Assembly: GCA_946480515.1 (NCBI GenBank)
Contig: CAMLKX010000028.1
Location: forward strand, 1 to 13,061
Length of the DNA stretch: 13,061 nt
Direction of reading: 5' to 3'
Source: an uncultured Sphingomonadaceae bacterium
Lineage (GTDB): Bacteria > Pseudomonadota > Alphaproteobacteria > Sphingomonadales > Sphingomonadaceae
Part shown: positions 1-6,621 of the stretch, one piece after another
Layout of the letters: every line of letters begins with the position of its first letter
How positions within the stretch are numbered: the first letter of the stretch is position 1
Made by a program: the position numbers and the translations under genes
Notes under the pieces: generated by a model
Databases searched by the model: none
The model's input: the letters and a program-made list of their open reading frames with translations, nothing else
Told to the model about the DNA's origin: nothing

Positions 1-1323
1 CAGGCCCAGCGCGACCGCCAAAGCACCGAGCGCAAGGGTCGTCAATCGTGAGACTTTCAGCTCCTGGGCAGAGCTTGCCTGACCGGCCTTGAACACCGTC
101 GCATACAGATCGTGGCTAACGGCGGATGCGGCCGACAGCGTCAATCCCGCGACGACGGCAAGAATCGTTGCGAACGCCACTGCCGAGATGAACCCGAGAA
201 AGGCACTGCCGCCAATCGCATGGGCAAGGTGGATCGCGGCCATATTGCCGCCCCCGCGCAGCGCTCCGTCGGGATCGACATAGCCAGGCTGGGTGCCGAC
301 CAGCACGATCGCGCCAAAGCCGATGATGAACGTCAGGATGTAGAAGTAGCCGATCCATCCGGTCGCCCACAGCACGGACTTCCGGGCCTCCTTGGCGTCC
401 GGCACGGTGAAGAAGCGCATCAGGATATGCGGCAGCCCGGCAGTCCCGAGCATCAGCGCCAGGCCGAAGGAGATCGCCGACACCGGGTCCTTGATGAAGT
501 TCCCCGGAGCCATGATCGAGCGGCCCTGCTGCGCGGCATCAGTCGCGCTTGCTCCACTTGCGAGGGCGGCGTTCGTCTTCACCTCGACCGCACGCGCAAA
601 CAGGGCCTCGGGCGAGAAGTTCATGTGCGCGAACACCATCACGGCCATGAAGCTCGCTCCGCCGAGCAGGAGCACCGCCTTGATGATCTGCACCCAGGTG
701 GTGGCGCGCATGCCTCCGAACAGCACGTAGAGCATCATCAACGCACCAACGATCACCACCGCGACAGCGTAGGGGAGGCCGAACAGCAGCTTGATGAGCT
801 GCCCTGCGCCGACCATCTGCGCGATCAGGTAGAAGGCCACCACAAGCAGCGTGCTCACCGCCGCGAAGGCGCGCACCGGCGGCTGGGCGAAACGGTAGGA
901 TGCGACATCGGCGAAGGTGAAGCGGCCAAGGTTGCGCAGCCGCTCGGCCATCAGGAACAACAGGATCGGCCAGCCGACCAGGAAGCCGGTCGAGTAGATC
1001 AGCCCGTCATACCCGTCATTGAAGATCTGTGCCGAGATGCCGAGGAAGGAGGCGGCCGACATATAGTCGCCGGCCATGGCAAGCCCGTTCTGGAAGCCGC
1101 TGATTCCGCCACCGGCGGTGTAGAAATCGGAAGCTGTGCGGGTCCGCGCCGCTGCCACCTTGGTGATCCACAAGGTGACCGCGATAAAGCCGAGGAACAT
1201 GCCAATCGCCGGCCAGTTGACCGGCTGAACTTGCGCCTCTCCCTCGAGAGCCGCGCCGAACGCCATTGTCGAGGAACAGATCAGCAGGAAGGTCGCACCA
1301 GCTCCGGCCGCCCACCACCTCAT
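1..1323 (-). CDS. actP: Cation/acetate symporter ActP, C-terminus cut by window edge
   Basis: Sodium:solute symporter family (SSS) inner-membrane permease that takes up acetate and similar short carboxylates with a cation. The frame is open from an ATG to the left edge, giving 441 codons of a protein usually near 550, so roughly the last 100 residues are outside. Visible landmarks match E. coli ActP closely: a cleavable-looking hydrophobic N-terminus (residues 1-25), [20 protein letters not shown] at about 68-87, [41 protein letters not shown] at about 127-144, [33 protein letters not shown] and SAVSHDLYA. Its ATG overlaps the stop of the upstream DUF485 gene by 4 nt (ATGA), the usual yjcH-actP arrangement with translational coupling. 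No acs gene is in view. A large forward ORF over the same bases is a shadow. Family assignment is very secure; substrate is inferred from family. Confidence 0.95.
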   Translation of the reverse strand, partial: MRWWAAGAGATFLLICSSTMAFGAALEGEAQVQPVNWPAIGMFLGFIAVTLWITKVAAARTRTASDFYTAGGGISGFQNGLAMAGDYMSAASFLGISAQIFNDGYDGLIYSTGFLVGWPILLFLMAERLRNLGRFTFADVASYRFAQPPVRAFAAVSTLLVVAFYLIAQMVGAGQLIKLLFGLPYAVAVVIVGALMMLYVLFGGMRATTWVQIIKAVLLLGGASFMAVMVFAHMNFSPEALFARAVEVKTNAALASGASATDAAQQGRSIMAPGNFIKDPVSAISFGLALMLGTAGLPHILMRFFTVPDAKEARKSVLWATGWIGYFYILTFIIGFGAIVLVGTQPGYVDPDGALRGGGNMAAIHLAHAIGGSAFLGFISAVAFATILAVVAGLTLSAASAVSHDLYATVFKAGQASSAQELKVSRLTTLALGALAVALGL

Positions 1324-1640
1324 GCGCCATGGTCCTTGAGGATCTGGTCGATCAACGGATCATGGTGACGGTTGGCATGAGCGACGTAAAAACCGGTGAG
1401 CCCGATCGCCAGCAGGATCAAGCCGATGCCGACCGGAATGCCAAGCGAGGTCACGCCACTGGCGATTGGCGTTCCGAGCAGCGATTTGTTGAATGCAATC
1501 AGTAGAAGATAGCCGGCGAAGGCAACGAACATGATCGCTGAACACCACCATGCGAAGCGCGACCGACGCCTGACCAGATCGGCGTAGCGCGGATCGGCCA
1601 TGACCGCCGCGATCAGATCCTCATCGGGATTCTTGCCCAA
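1320..1640 (-). CDS. yjcH: DUF485 membrane protein, YjcH type
   Basis: Small inner-membrane protein of 106 residues, the usual length for DUF485 (E. coli YjcH is 104). Two hydrophobic segments are visible, at about residues 30-50 ([20 protein letters not shown]) and 67-88 ([19 protein letters not shown]), separated by a short loop containing LGTPIASG. The N-terminal [16 protein letters not shown] stretch is typical. In this family the gene sits directly before actP and is thought to assist or accompany the symporter; its molecular role is not established. The start is TTG, preceded by AGGGGG about 5 nt upstream. The only later alternative is ATG at codon 14, which would shorten it below family length. 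It overlaps actP by 4 nt. It lies 63 nt after galM on the same strand, so it could be read from the xylose operon or from its own promoter. Confidence 0.9.
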   Translation of the reverse strand: MGKNPDEDLIAAVMADPRYADLVRRRSRFAWWCSAIMFVAFAGYLLLIAFNKSLLGTPIASGVTSLGIPVGIGLILLAIGLTGFYVAHANRHHDPLIDQILKDHGA

Positions 1641-1664
1641 GCTTGCCCCCTGAAGCGCGGACCA

Positions 1665-1694
1665 ACTATCCGCCAGCCGTCATTCTCTTGTCTA
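1665..1694 (-). promoter_or_regulatory. Candidate promoter for yjcH-actP
   Basis: On the minus strand TAGACA (1689-1694) and GATAGT (1665-1670) are separated by 18 nt, matching the sigma-70 -35 box at 5 of 6 and the -10 box at 4 of 6. They lie in the galM-yjcH gap. If real, this would let the acetate transporter pair be expressed independently of xylBA-galM. Alphaproteobacterial promoters are loose, so this is only suggestive. Confidence 0.3.
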
Positions 1695-1703
1695 GTGTTG
1701 TCC

Positions 1704-2567
1704 CTACAGCTGCGCCGCCTCATAGACGATCTCGACCTGCATCGTCTCTCCCGGCGACAGCCAGCGAAGCCCTCGATCCGATGCCAGCTGGTTCACCGCA
1801 TCGGTCGAATGGCTGACCGGCTCGACGCAGAAAAAGTCACTGTCGGCGGGCGTATAGACGGTGGTGAACGGCAGGTTGCTTGACGGCTTGATCGTCAAGC
1901 CCAAGCCGCGCTCGGGCCATGAGATGCGGAGCGGACCTTCGCGCCCCGCCTGCACCGTATCGACGCTCCGGCTCGCGACCGACTGACCCCGCCACCAGTC
2001 GACTGCCTGGTCCTCACACTGGAGAGAGATCGGCAGGCCGTCCTCGCCGGTAAGCCATTCGCAGCGGTGCAGGCCGTGGTAGACGGTGCTCGCCGTCCTC
2101 GGGAAATAGGGATGAACGCCGAGGCCGGCGGGCATCGCGGTCGAACCGCGATTGGTGAGGGTAAGACGGTGGGTCAGACCCGCCGGGGAGAGCGCAAACT
2201 CCTGCTCGGCACCATAATCCCACGGCCATTCCCCCGCAGCATAGTCATGACGGATTGTCGCGTGATCGGCCTCGGCCGTCACGACTGACCAGGATTGCAG
2301 CCAGCCAAAGCCGTGCAGCGTATGCGGGTGATCCGTGCCCGGAAAGTTCGGCTGAAGTACGACCGGGCGCCCGTCCGCTTCGAACCGGCCGAAGGCGATC
2401 CGATTGGAAAAGGGGACGAGCGGGAAGCAGGCCGTGTCGAGGATCGATGGGCTGCAGGTCGGTCGGAATAGCGGCTCCGACCGCCATTCGAACTGCGCGA
2501 TCGAGCCACCAGCCGCTGGCGTGAGGTCGAGGCGATAATCGCCAGCGCGCAAGCTGAGGGCGGTCAC
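1704..2567 (-). CDS. galM: Aldose 1-epimerase (mutarotase)
   Basis: Cytoplasmic mutarotase that interconverts alpha and beta anomers of free aldoses, here presumably D-xylose, supplying the anomer used by xylose isomerase. It has 287 residues and belongs to the COG2017 aldose epimerase group, shorter than classical GalM (about 340). Key pieces are present: SNRIAFGRF at about 54-62 (substrate-binding arginine loop), HTLHGFGW with candidate catalytic His85, GVHPYF with candidate catalytic His152, and FCVEPVSH with the likely general-base Glu249. The start is GTG. A purine-rich GGAAGAGG (2570-2577) lies just upstream, inside the end of the 12-nt gap to xylA, and no better upstream start exists outside xylA. 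It is the third gene of the xylB-xylA-galM operon. The exact sugar specificity cannot be read from the sequence; the symbol is used in the broad sense. Confidence 0.9.
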   Translation of the reverse strand: MTALSLRAGDYRLDLTPAAGGSIAQFEWRSEPLFRPTCSPSILDTACFPLVPFSNRIAFGRFEADGRPVVLQPNFPGTDHPHTLHGFGWLQSWSVVTAEADHATIRHDYAAGEWPWDYGAEQEFALSPAGLTHRLTLTNRGSTAMPAGLGVHPYFPRTASTVYHGLHRCEWLTGEDGLPISLQCEDQAVDWWRGQSVASRSVDTVQAGREGPLRISWPERGLGLTIKPSSNLPFTTVYTPADSDFFCVEPVSHSTDAVNQLASDRGLRWLSPGETMQVEIVYEAAQL

Positions 2568-2579
2568 GGCCTCTTCCGG

Positions 2580-3893
2580 TCAGAAGCGGTTGACCAGATT
2601 CTCCAGCATTTCCTGCCGGCCCGAGCGCGGTTGCGGCGCAAGATTACGCTCGACCGCGAGGTCGGCCGCGGACGCGAGCGTTGCGCTCGATCCAGTCAGG
2701 GCGTGACCGAGCTCGCTATCATAGCCGGCGTAGCGCTCGGACCTGAACGCGTCGATGCGCCCGTCTTCGATGATCGCTGCGGCCCGAAGCAGGCCTCGCG
2801 CGACGACATCGATCGCGCCGACATGGCCGTGGAACAGATCGACAGGTTCGAAGCTCTGACGGCGAACCTTGGCATCGAAGTTGAACCCGCCGGTGGTGAA
2901 GCCGCCAGCCCGCAGGATTTCGACCATTGCGAGGGTCAGTTCCTCGACCGAGTTGGGAAATTGATCGGTGTCCCAGCCATTCTGCGGGTCGCCGCGATTG
3001 GCGTCGATCGATCCGAAGATGCCGAACGCCGCCGCCATCGCGATTTCATGCTCGAACGTATGCCCCGAAAGCGTCGCATGATTGGCTTCGATATTGACCC
3101 GCACTTCTTGCTCAAGGCCATAGCGCTTGAGAAAGCCATAGACGGTCGCGGTGTCGAAATCATATTGATGCTTGGTCGGCTCGTGCGGCTTGGGCTCGAT
3201 CAGGATCGTCCCGTTGAAGCCGATCTTGTGCTTGTGCTCGACCACCATCGCCAGGAAGCGGCCGAAATTATCCAGCTCCCGCCGCACGTTGGTATTGAGC
3301 AGTGTGTCATAGCCTTCGCGCCCGCCCCACAGGACATAGTTCGCGCCGCCGAGCCGGTGAGTCGCTTCCAGTGCGTCGCGGACCTGCATCGCGGCCCAGG
3401 CGAACACCTCCGGATCGGGGCTGGTCGCCGCTCCGGCCGCATAGCGCGGATGGCTGAACAGATTGGCGGTGCCCCACAGCAGCTTGCGCCGGGACCGGCT
3501 CTGAAGTGCCTCCAGATCATCAACCGCCTCGGCGAACAGACGACGATGGGTGGCGACATCCTGCGCCTCGGCCATCACGTCAACATCGTGGAAGGTGTAA
3601 AAGGGAATATCGAGCTTTTCGAAGAAGCTGAACGCCGCGGCGCGCTTGGCCGCCGCAGCAGCGCTGTCATTCGCGCCAGAGTGCCACGGCCTGCCGAATG
3701 TGCCGCCGCCGAACACGTCGCTGCCGGGCCAGCAGAAGCTGTGCCAGAAGCAAACGGCAAAGCGCAGATGATCCTCCATCCGCTTGCCGAGCACCACCCG
3801 GTCCTTGTCGTAATATCGATAGGCGAGGTCGGTCGAGCTCTCGGGCCCTTCGAAGCGGACGGTGGGGATGTCGGCGAAAAAATCTGCGCTCAT
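2580..3893 (-). CDS. xylA: Xylose isomerase
   Basis: Converts D-xylose to D-xylulose in the cytoplasm using two divalent metal ions. It has 437 residues from the chosen ATG, the normal class II length. Every catalytic or metal residue of E. coli XylA has a counterpart shifted by one: His102 and Asp105 (FHDVDV), Glu233 and Lys235 (IEPKP), Glu269 and His272 (NIEANH), Asp297 (SIDANRGD), Asp308 and Asp310 (WDTDQF) and Asp340 (FDAKVRR). The N-terminus [10 protein letters not shown] and the [16 protein letters not shown] segment fit the family. Two in-frame ATGs compete: 3893 (10 nt after AAGGA) and 3899 (4 nt after it, forming an ATGA overlap with the xylB stop). The first is preferred for spacing and family N-terminus, the second for coupling; they differ by two residues. 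The open frame extends about 80 codons further into xylB, but that part is a shadow. Confidence 0.97.
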   Translation of the reverse strand: MSADFFADIPTVRFEGPESSTDLAYRYYDKDRVVLGKRMEDHLRFAVCFWHSFCWPGSDVFGGGTFGRPWHSGANDSAAAAAKRAAAFSFFEKLDIPFYTFHDVDVMAEAQDVATHRRLFAEAVDDLEALQSRSRRKLLWGTANLFSHPRYAAGAATSPDPEVFAWAAMQVRDALEATHRLGGANYVLWGGREGYDTLLNTNVRRELDNFGRFLAMVVEHKHKIGFNGTILIEPKPHEPTKHQYDFDTATVYGFLKRYGLEQEVRVNIEANHATLSGHTFEHEIAMAAAFGIFGSIDANRGDPQNGWDTDQFPNSVEELTLAMVEILRAGGFTTGGFNFDAKVRRQSFEPVDLFHGHVGAIDVVARGLLRAAAIIEDGRIDAFRSERYAGYDSELGHALTGSSATLASAADLAVERNLAPQPRSGRQEMLENLVNRF

Positions 3894-3895
3894 GA

Positions 3896-5344
3896 TCATG
3901 ATTTCCTTGGAGTAATGCGGGCGTAGGCGGAGAGGAATTGCTGTTGCTTCGGCGCGAGCTGTTCCTGGATTTGCACATCCGGCTCGACCACATGGGAGAC
4001 GGGCGGGCTGGTGAAGACGGTCGTTGGGTTCCCGCCCAGGAAGGCGGACCGGGCAAGTTGAGCAGCACCGAGTGCGGGTCCGACCTCGCCGCCATCGAGA
4101 TAGACCAGCGGCAGGTCTAGCGCGGCGGCCAGCAGCTTGCCCCAATAGGGCGAGCGGGCACCGCCGCCAATCACGGACAAGCTCGAAACCCTCGCGCCGG
4201 CTTCCCGCAACACGGCCATTCCATCAGCCAGCGCGAACGCAACGCCTTCGAGCACGGCGGCTGCCAGCTTTCCAGCATCAGTCTGGTTGTCGAGGCTGAG
4301 GAACGCGCCGCGCACGTGCGGGTCATTGTGCGGCGTACGCTCGCCCGACAAATAGGGGAGGAATAATTCGGGACCGCTGCCCGGCCCAGCCGCTTCGGCT
4401 CGAGCGAAGACCTCCGCCGGGCTCGCAGCTGCGGTGATCCGCGCCACCCAGTCGACACAGGACGCCGCACTGAGGTGCACCGACATCAGGTGCCACATGC
4501 GCGGCAGGCAGTGGCAGAAGGCGTGGACCGCCCCGGCTGGATTGGGGCGGAACGAGTCCGTCGCAACGAAGATCACGCCCGAGGTGCCCAGCGAGAGAAT
4601 CCCGTCGCCGTCGCTGGTCACGCCGACACCGGCAGCGCCGGCGGCATTATCGCCACCGCCGGCAGCGACCGGGGCCTGCGACATGCCCCATTGAGCGGCC
4701 ACTTCCGGTCGTAACGTGCCAGTGAACTCATTGCCTTCGAACAGCGTCGGCATCGCCGTTGCGTCCAGCCCGCAATGCGCGAGCACCTCGTCGCTCCACT
4801 GCCGCCTGCCGACGTCGAGCCACAGCGTGCCCGCGCTGTCCGACATGTCCGACGCAGTGTCTCCGGTCATTCGTAAGCGCACATAATCCTTGGGCAGCAG
4901 GATTTTGCGCACCTGGTCGAAGACTGCTGGCGCATGCCGCCGTACCCATAGCAGCTTGGGCGCGGTGAAGCCCGGCATGGCGAGATTGCCGGTAATCTGG
5001 TGCAGGTCGGGAACCGCCTGCTCCAGTTCTGCGCACTCGGCGAAGCTTCGCCCGTCATTCCACAGGATTGCGGGACGCAGCACGCGATCGTTCGCGTCGA
5101 GCAGCGTCGCTCCATGCATCTGTCCGGCAATACCGATCGCGCGGACCATTGCCCTTATGCCCGGATCGATCGCCACGACGGCGGCGGTGGTCGCTTGCCA
5201 CCAGTCCTCCGGGTCCTGCTCCGCCCACAGTGGATGCGGCCGCGACACCGACAAGGGGGCGGTGGACTGGGCGGTGACCACCCCCCGGTCATCAAGGACG
5301 ATCGCCTTGACGCCCGATGTTCCGATATCAATTCCTAGAAACAC
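3896..5344 (-). CDS. xylB: Xylulokinase (FGGY kinase)
   Basis: Phosphorylates D-xylulose with ATP to D-xylulose 5-phosphate, feeding the pentose phosphate pathway. It has 482 residues, the usual length (E. coli XylB is 484). The N-terminal domain opens with [13 protein letters not shown] (4-16), the phosphate-1 loop with Asp6. GQMHG (74-78) matches the substrate-contact motif of E. coli XylB. The catalytic base is Asp232 in [13 protein letters not shown], and the C-terminal ATP-binding loop is [19 protein letters not shown]. First gene of the leftward operon; its TGA lies within a few bases of the xylA start. The start is GTG with only a weak AGAAG in front. The next upstream in-frame stop leaves only a CTG as alternative. 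A much stronger AGGAGAAGG lies about 45 nt upstream in the leader (see findings). Regulation is probably by the divergent LacI-family protein through the operator at 5398-5413. Confidence 0.96.
   Translation of the reverse strand: MFLGIDIGTSGVKAIVLDDRGVVTAQSTAPLSVSRPHPLWAEQDPEDWWQATTAAVVAIDPGIRAMVRAIGIAGQMHGATLLDANDRVLRPAILWNDGRSFAECAELEQAVPDLHQITGNLAMPGFTAPKLLWVRRHAPAVFDQVRKILLPKDYVRLRMTGDTASDMSDSAGTLWLDVGRRQWSDEVLAHCGLDATAMPTLFEGNEFTGTLRPEVAAQWGMSQAPVAAGGGDNAAGAAGVGVTSDGDGILSLGTSGVIFVATDSFRPNPAGAVHAFCHCLPRMWHLMSVHLSAASCVDWVARITAAASPAEVFARAEAAGPGSGPELFLPYLSGERTPHNDPHVRGAFLSLDNQTDAGKLAAAVLEGVAFALADGMAVLREAGARVSSLSVIGGGARSPYWGKLLAAALDLPLVYLDGGEVGPALGAAQLARSAFLGGNPTTVFTSPPVSHVVEPDVQIQEQLAPKQQQFLSAYARITPRKS
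3904..3908 (-). promoter_or_regulatory. Ribosome binding site deciding the xylA start
   Basis: AAGGA on the minus strand lies inside the last codons of xylB, 4 nt before the ATG at 3899 and 10 nt before the ATG at 3893. Because both ATGs are in frame, this spacing is the main evidence for choosing between a 439- and a 437-residue XylA. Confidence 0.6.
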
Positions 5345-5397
5345 AGCGTTGCTTCTGCCCGACAGCTCCGTGGCCGCAGATCAATGGACCTTCTCCT

Positions 5398-5413
5398 GCG
5401 GTAGCGCTAACAT
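5398..5413. promoter_or_regulatory. LacI-type operator at the xylB promoter
   Basis: A 16-bp imperfect palindrome centred between 5405 and 5406 with core TAGCGCTA and right flank ACAT. It overlaps the proposed xylB -10 box and start point, so a bound repressor would block transcription. A near copy occurs at 6582-6597 before the transporter gene; the two share TAGCGCT and the ACAT flank. Even-length, GC-centred palindromes of this size are the normal targets of LacI-family regulators, and such a regulator is encoded next door. Binding itself is inferred. Confidence 0.65.
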
Positions 5414-5438
5414 AAACCGCGCAAGTGGCAAGGCGCAA
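5409..5438 (-). promoter_or_regulatory. Candidate promoter of the xylB-xylA-galM operon
   Basis: On the minus strand TTGCGC (5433-5438) and TATGTT (5409-5414) are 18 nt apart, each matching sigma-70 consensus at 4 of 6. Transcription would begin near 5402, giving a leader of roughly 58 nt before the xylB GTG. The -10 box is embedded in the operator at 5398-5413, and the -35 box touches the inverted repeat at 5436-5463. Confidence 0.45.
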
Positions 5439-5463
5439 TTCCGGCATCGCATTGCCGGAATTG
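5436..5463. repeat. Inverted repeat with 11-bp arms, possible regulatory site
   Basis: The arms CAATTCCGGCA (5436-5446) and TGCCGGAATTG (5453-5463) are perfect reverse complements separated by 6 nt. The repeat lies in the divergent region between xylB and the regulator gene, upstream of the xylB -35 box and 47 nt before the regulator start. It has no T-tract on either side, so it does not look like an intrinsic terminator. It may be a second protein-binding site or a hairpin in the regulator transcript leader. Its centre is 44 bp from the operator centre. Confidence 0.6.
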
Positions 5464-5496
5464 ATGCTCATGCCTAAGCGTCCGCGGACTTTCAGC

Positions 5497-5502
5497 AGAG
5501 GA
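5497..5502 (+). promoter_or_regulatory. Ribosome binding site supporting the TTG start of the regulator
   Basis: AGAGGA ends 7 nt before the TTG at 5510. No ATG or GTG is available nearby upstream in frame, and this well-placed site is the reason for accepting the TTG. Confidence 0.7.
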
Positions 5503-5509
5503 AATCAGG

Positions 5510-6562
5510 TTGGCCGATAGCCGTTCCCGACGATCAGGCGTGCCGACCTTGAGTGATGTCGCGAAAGCGGCAGGCGTCTCGCCGATGACGGTTTCCCGGG
5601 TCATCAACGGGGATCGCGCCGTGCGCGAGGAAACCCGCCGGCGAGTCGACGAAGCGGTGAGCGCCCTCGGCTATATCCCCAATGTCGCCGCCCGCCGCCT
5701 GGCCGGAGCAACACAGATTCGCCTCGCCCTCGTCTATGGGAACCCGAGCAGCGCCTATCTGAGCGAGGTGCTGGTTGGCTGTCTCACCGAGACGACCCGG
5801 ACCGATATCCAGTTGTTGCTTGAGACTTGGGGAGAAAGCGAGTTTCCAAAGGAACTGAGACGGATGGCCAAGCAAATCGACGGCATGATCCTGCCGCCGC
5901 CATACTGTGATTCCCCGCCGGTTATTGAGGCGCTCAGGGCGACCGGTGTGCCCGCTGCGCTGCTAGCAAGCGCCGGGCCGGCCGACGGGACCATCGCAGT
6001 GTCCATCGACGATCGTCAGGCCGCGGCGGATATGACACAACACTTGCTCCAGCAGGGGCATCGCCGCATCGCCTTCATCACCGGCAACCCGAACCAGACC
6101 GCAAGCGCCCAGCGCCTGGAGGGTTTTCGCCGGGCGATGAAGGATGGCGGCCAGTCCGAGAACGCCGATCTGATCATTCAGGGCGATTTCACCTACGCGT
6201 CGGGGCTTGCTGCCACGGACCGCCTGCTGAACCTCGAACGGCGCCCCACGGCCATTTTCGCGAGCAATGACGATATGGCGGCCGCGGCAGTGGCATCGGC
6301 CCACCGCCACCATCTCGATGTACCTGACGACCTCAGCATCTGCGGGTTCGACGACAGCGTTCTTGCAACCGCGATCTCGCCAGAGTTGACGACGGTTCGC
6401 CAACCCACCGCGGAGATGGCCAAAGCGGCGGTCCAGATGCTGGTCGCGGCAATCCGCCACAGACGCGGCAATGAACCCATGAGGACCGAGCACCGGCTCT
6501 TCCGGCACGAGATCCTCGATCGCGCTTCAGTTGCCCCGCTCCGCCCATCGCGAGGCGCTTGA
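5510..6562 (+). CDS. LacI-family transcriptional regulator of the xylose locus
   Basis: DNA-binding repressor with a sugar-binding domain, 350 residues, a normal LacI-family length. The helix-turn-helix is at about 13-38 (TLSDVAKAAGVS then PMTVSRVING) and the hinge region YIPNVAARRLA at 55-65. The rest is the periplasmic-binding-protein-like effector domain, with typical IDGMILPPP, GHRRIAFITGNP, AIFASNDDMAAAAV and ICGFDDS elements. The PMTVSR recognition helix resembles that of E. coli GntR, whose operators are also GC-centred palindromes, in line with the two candidate sites here. It is transcribed divergently from xylBA and sits directly ahead of the transporter, whose -35 box overlaps this gene's stop codon. 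The likely role is repression of both arms until xylose or a xyloside binds; this is inferred from position. It differs from the ROK-type or AraC-type XylR proteins of other bacteria. The start is TTG. Confidence 0.93.
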   Translation: MADSRSRRSGVPTLSDVAKAAGVSPMTVSRVINGDRAVREETRRRVDEAVSALGYIPNVAARRLAGATQIRLALVYGNPSSAYLSEVLVGCLTETTRTDIQLLLETWGESEFPKELRRMAKQIDGMILPPPYCDSPPVIEALRATGVPAALLASAGPADGTIAVSIDDRQAAADMTQHLLQQGHRRIAFITGNPNQTASAQRLEGFRRAMKDGGQSENADLIIQGDFTYASGLAATDRLLNLERRPTAIFASNDDMAAAAVASAHRHHLDVPDDLSICGFDDSVLATAISPELTTVRQPTAEMAKAAVQMLVAAIRHRRGNEPMRTEHRLFRHEILDRASVAPLRPSRGA

Positions 6563-6586
6563 CACCTTGGGGCCGAACGACATGAT
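6559..6586 (+). promoter_or_regulatory. Candidate promoter of the transporter-glycosidase operon
   Basis: A perfect TTGACA (6559-6564) overlaps the regulator's TGA stop. CATGAT (6581-6586, 4 of 6) follows after 16 nt and lies against the operator at 6582-6597. This gives the same operator-over--10 geometry as at xylB. A perfect TATAAT at 6598-6603 is an alternative -10, but it has no recognisable -35 at 16-18 nt. Confidence 0.45.
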
Positions 6587-6597
6587 AGCGCTCACAT
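6582..6597. promoter_or_regulatory. LacI-type operator upstream of the sugar transporter
   Basis: ATGATAGCGCTCACAT, an imperfect 16-bp palindrome centred between 6589 and 6590. It shares TAGCGCT and the ACAT flank with the site at 5398-5413 in the xylB promoter. It lies between the regulator gene and the transporter start, overlapping the weaker -10 candidate and ending just before a perfect TATAAT. Recurrence of the same rare-format palindrome in both promoter gaps is the main support; binding by the adjacent LacI-family protein is inferred. Confidence 0.65.
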
Positions 6598-6621
6598 TAT
6601 AATAATTTCAGCGAGGACGGG

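Noticed and set aside
112..1368. Long forward ORF of 418 codons over the actP region
   Set aside because: The opposite strand encodes a clear ActP with all family motifs. The forward translation is rich in His, Arg, Glu and Gln with no recognisable domain, a typical antisense shadow in GC-rich DNA.
1657..1673. GCGGA/TCCGC hairpin in the galM-yjcH gap as a terminator
   Set aside because: The stem is only 5 bp with a 7-nt loop and no T-tract follows on the minus strand.
2731..3127. Further TAGCGCT occurrences at 2731 and 3121 as extra operators
   Set aside because: Both lie inside xylA coding sequence, lack the ACAT flank and are not near promoters; the 7-mer is expected by chance in GC-rich DNA.
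2631..3926. Long forward ORF of 431 codons opposite xylA
   Set aside because: The minus strand is an intact xylose isomerase. The antisense frame stays open because of codon bias and shows no family resemblance.
3900..4145. N-terminal extension of XylA by about 80 residues into xylB
   Set aside because: The extension has no similarity to xylose isomerase, lies wholly within xylB, and the family N-terminus begins at the ATG at 3893 or 3899 with a ribosome site in front.
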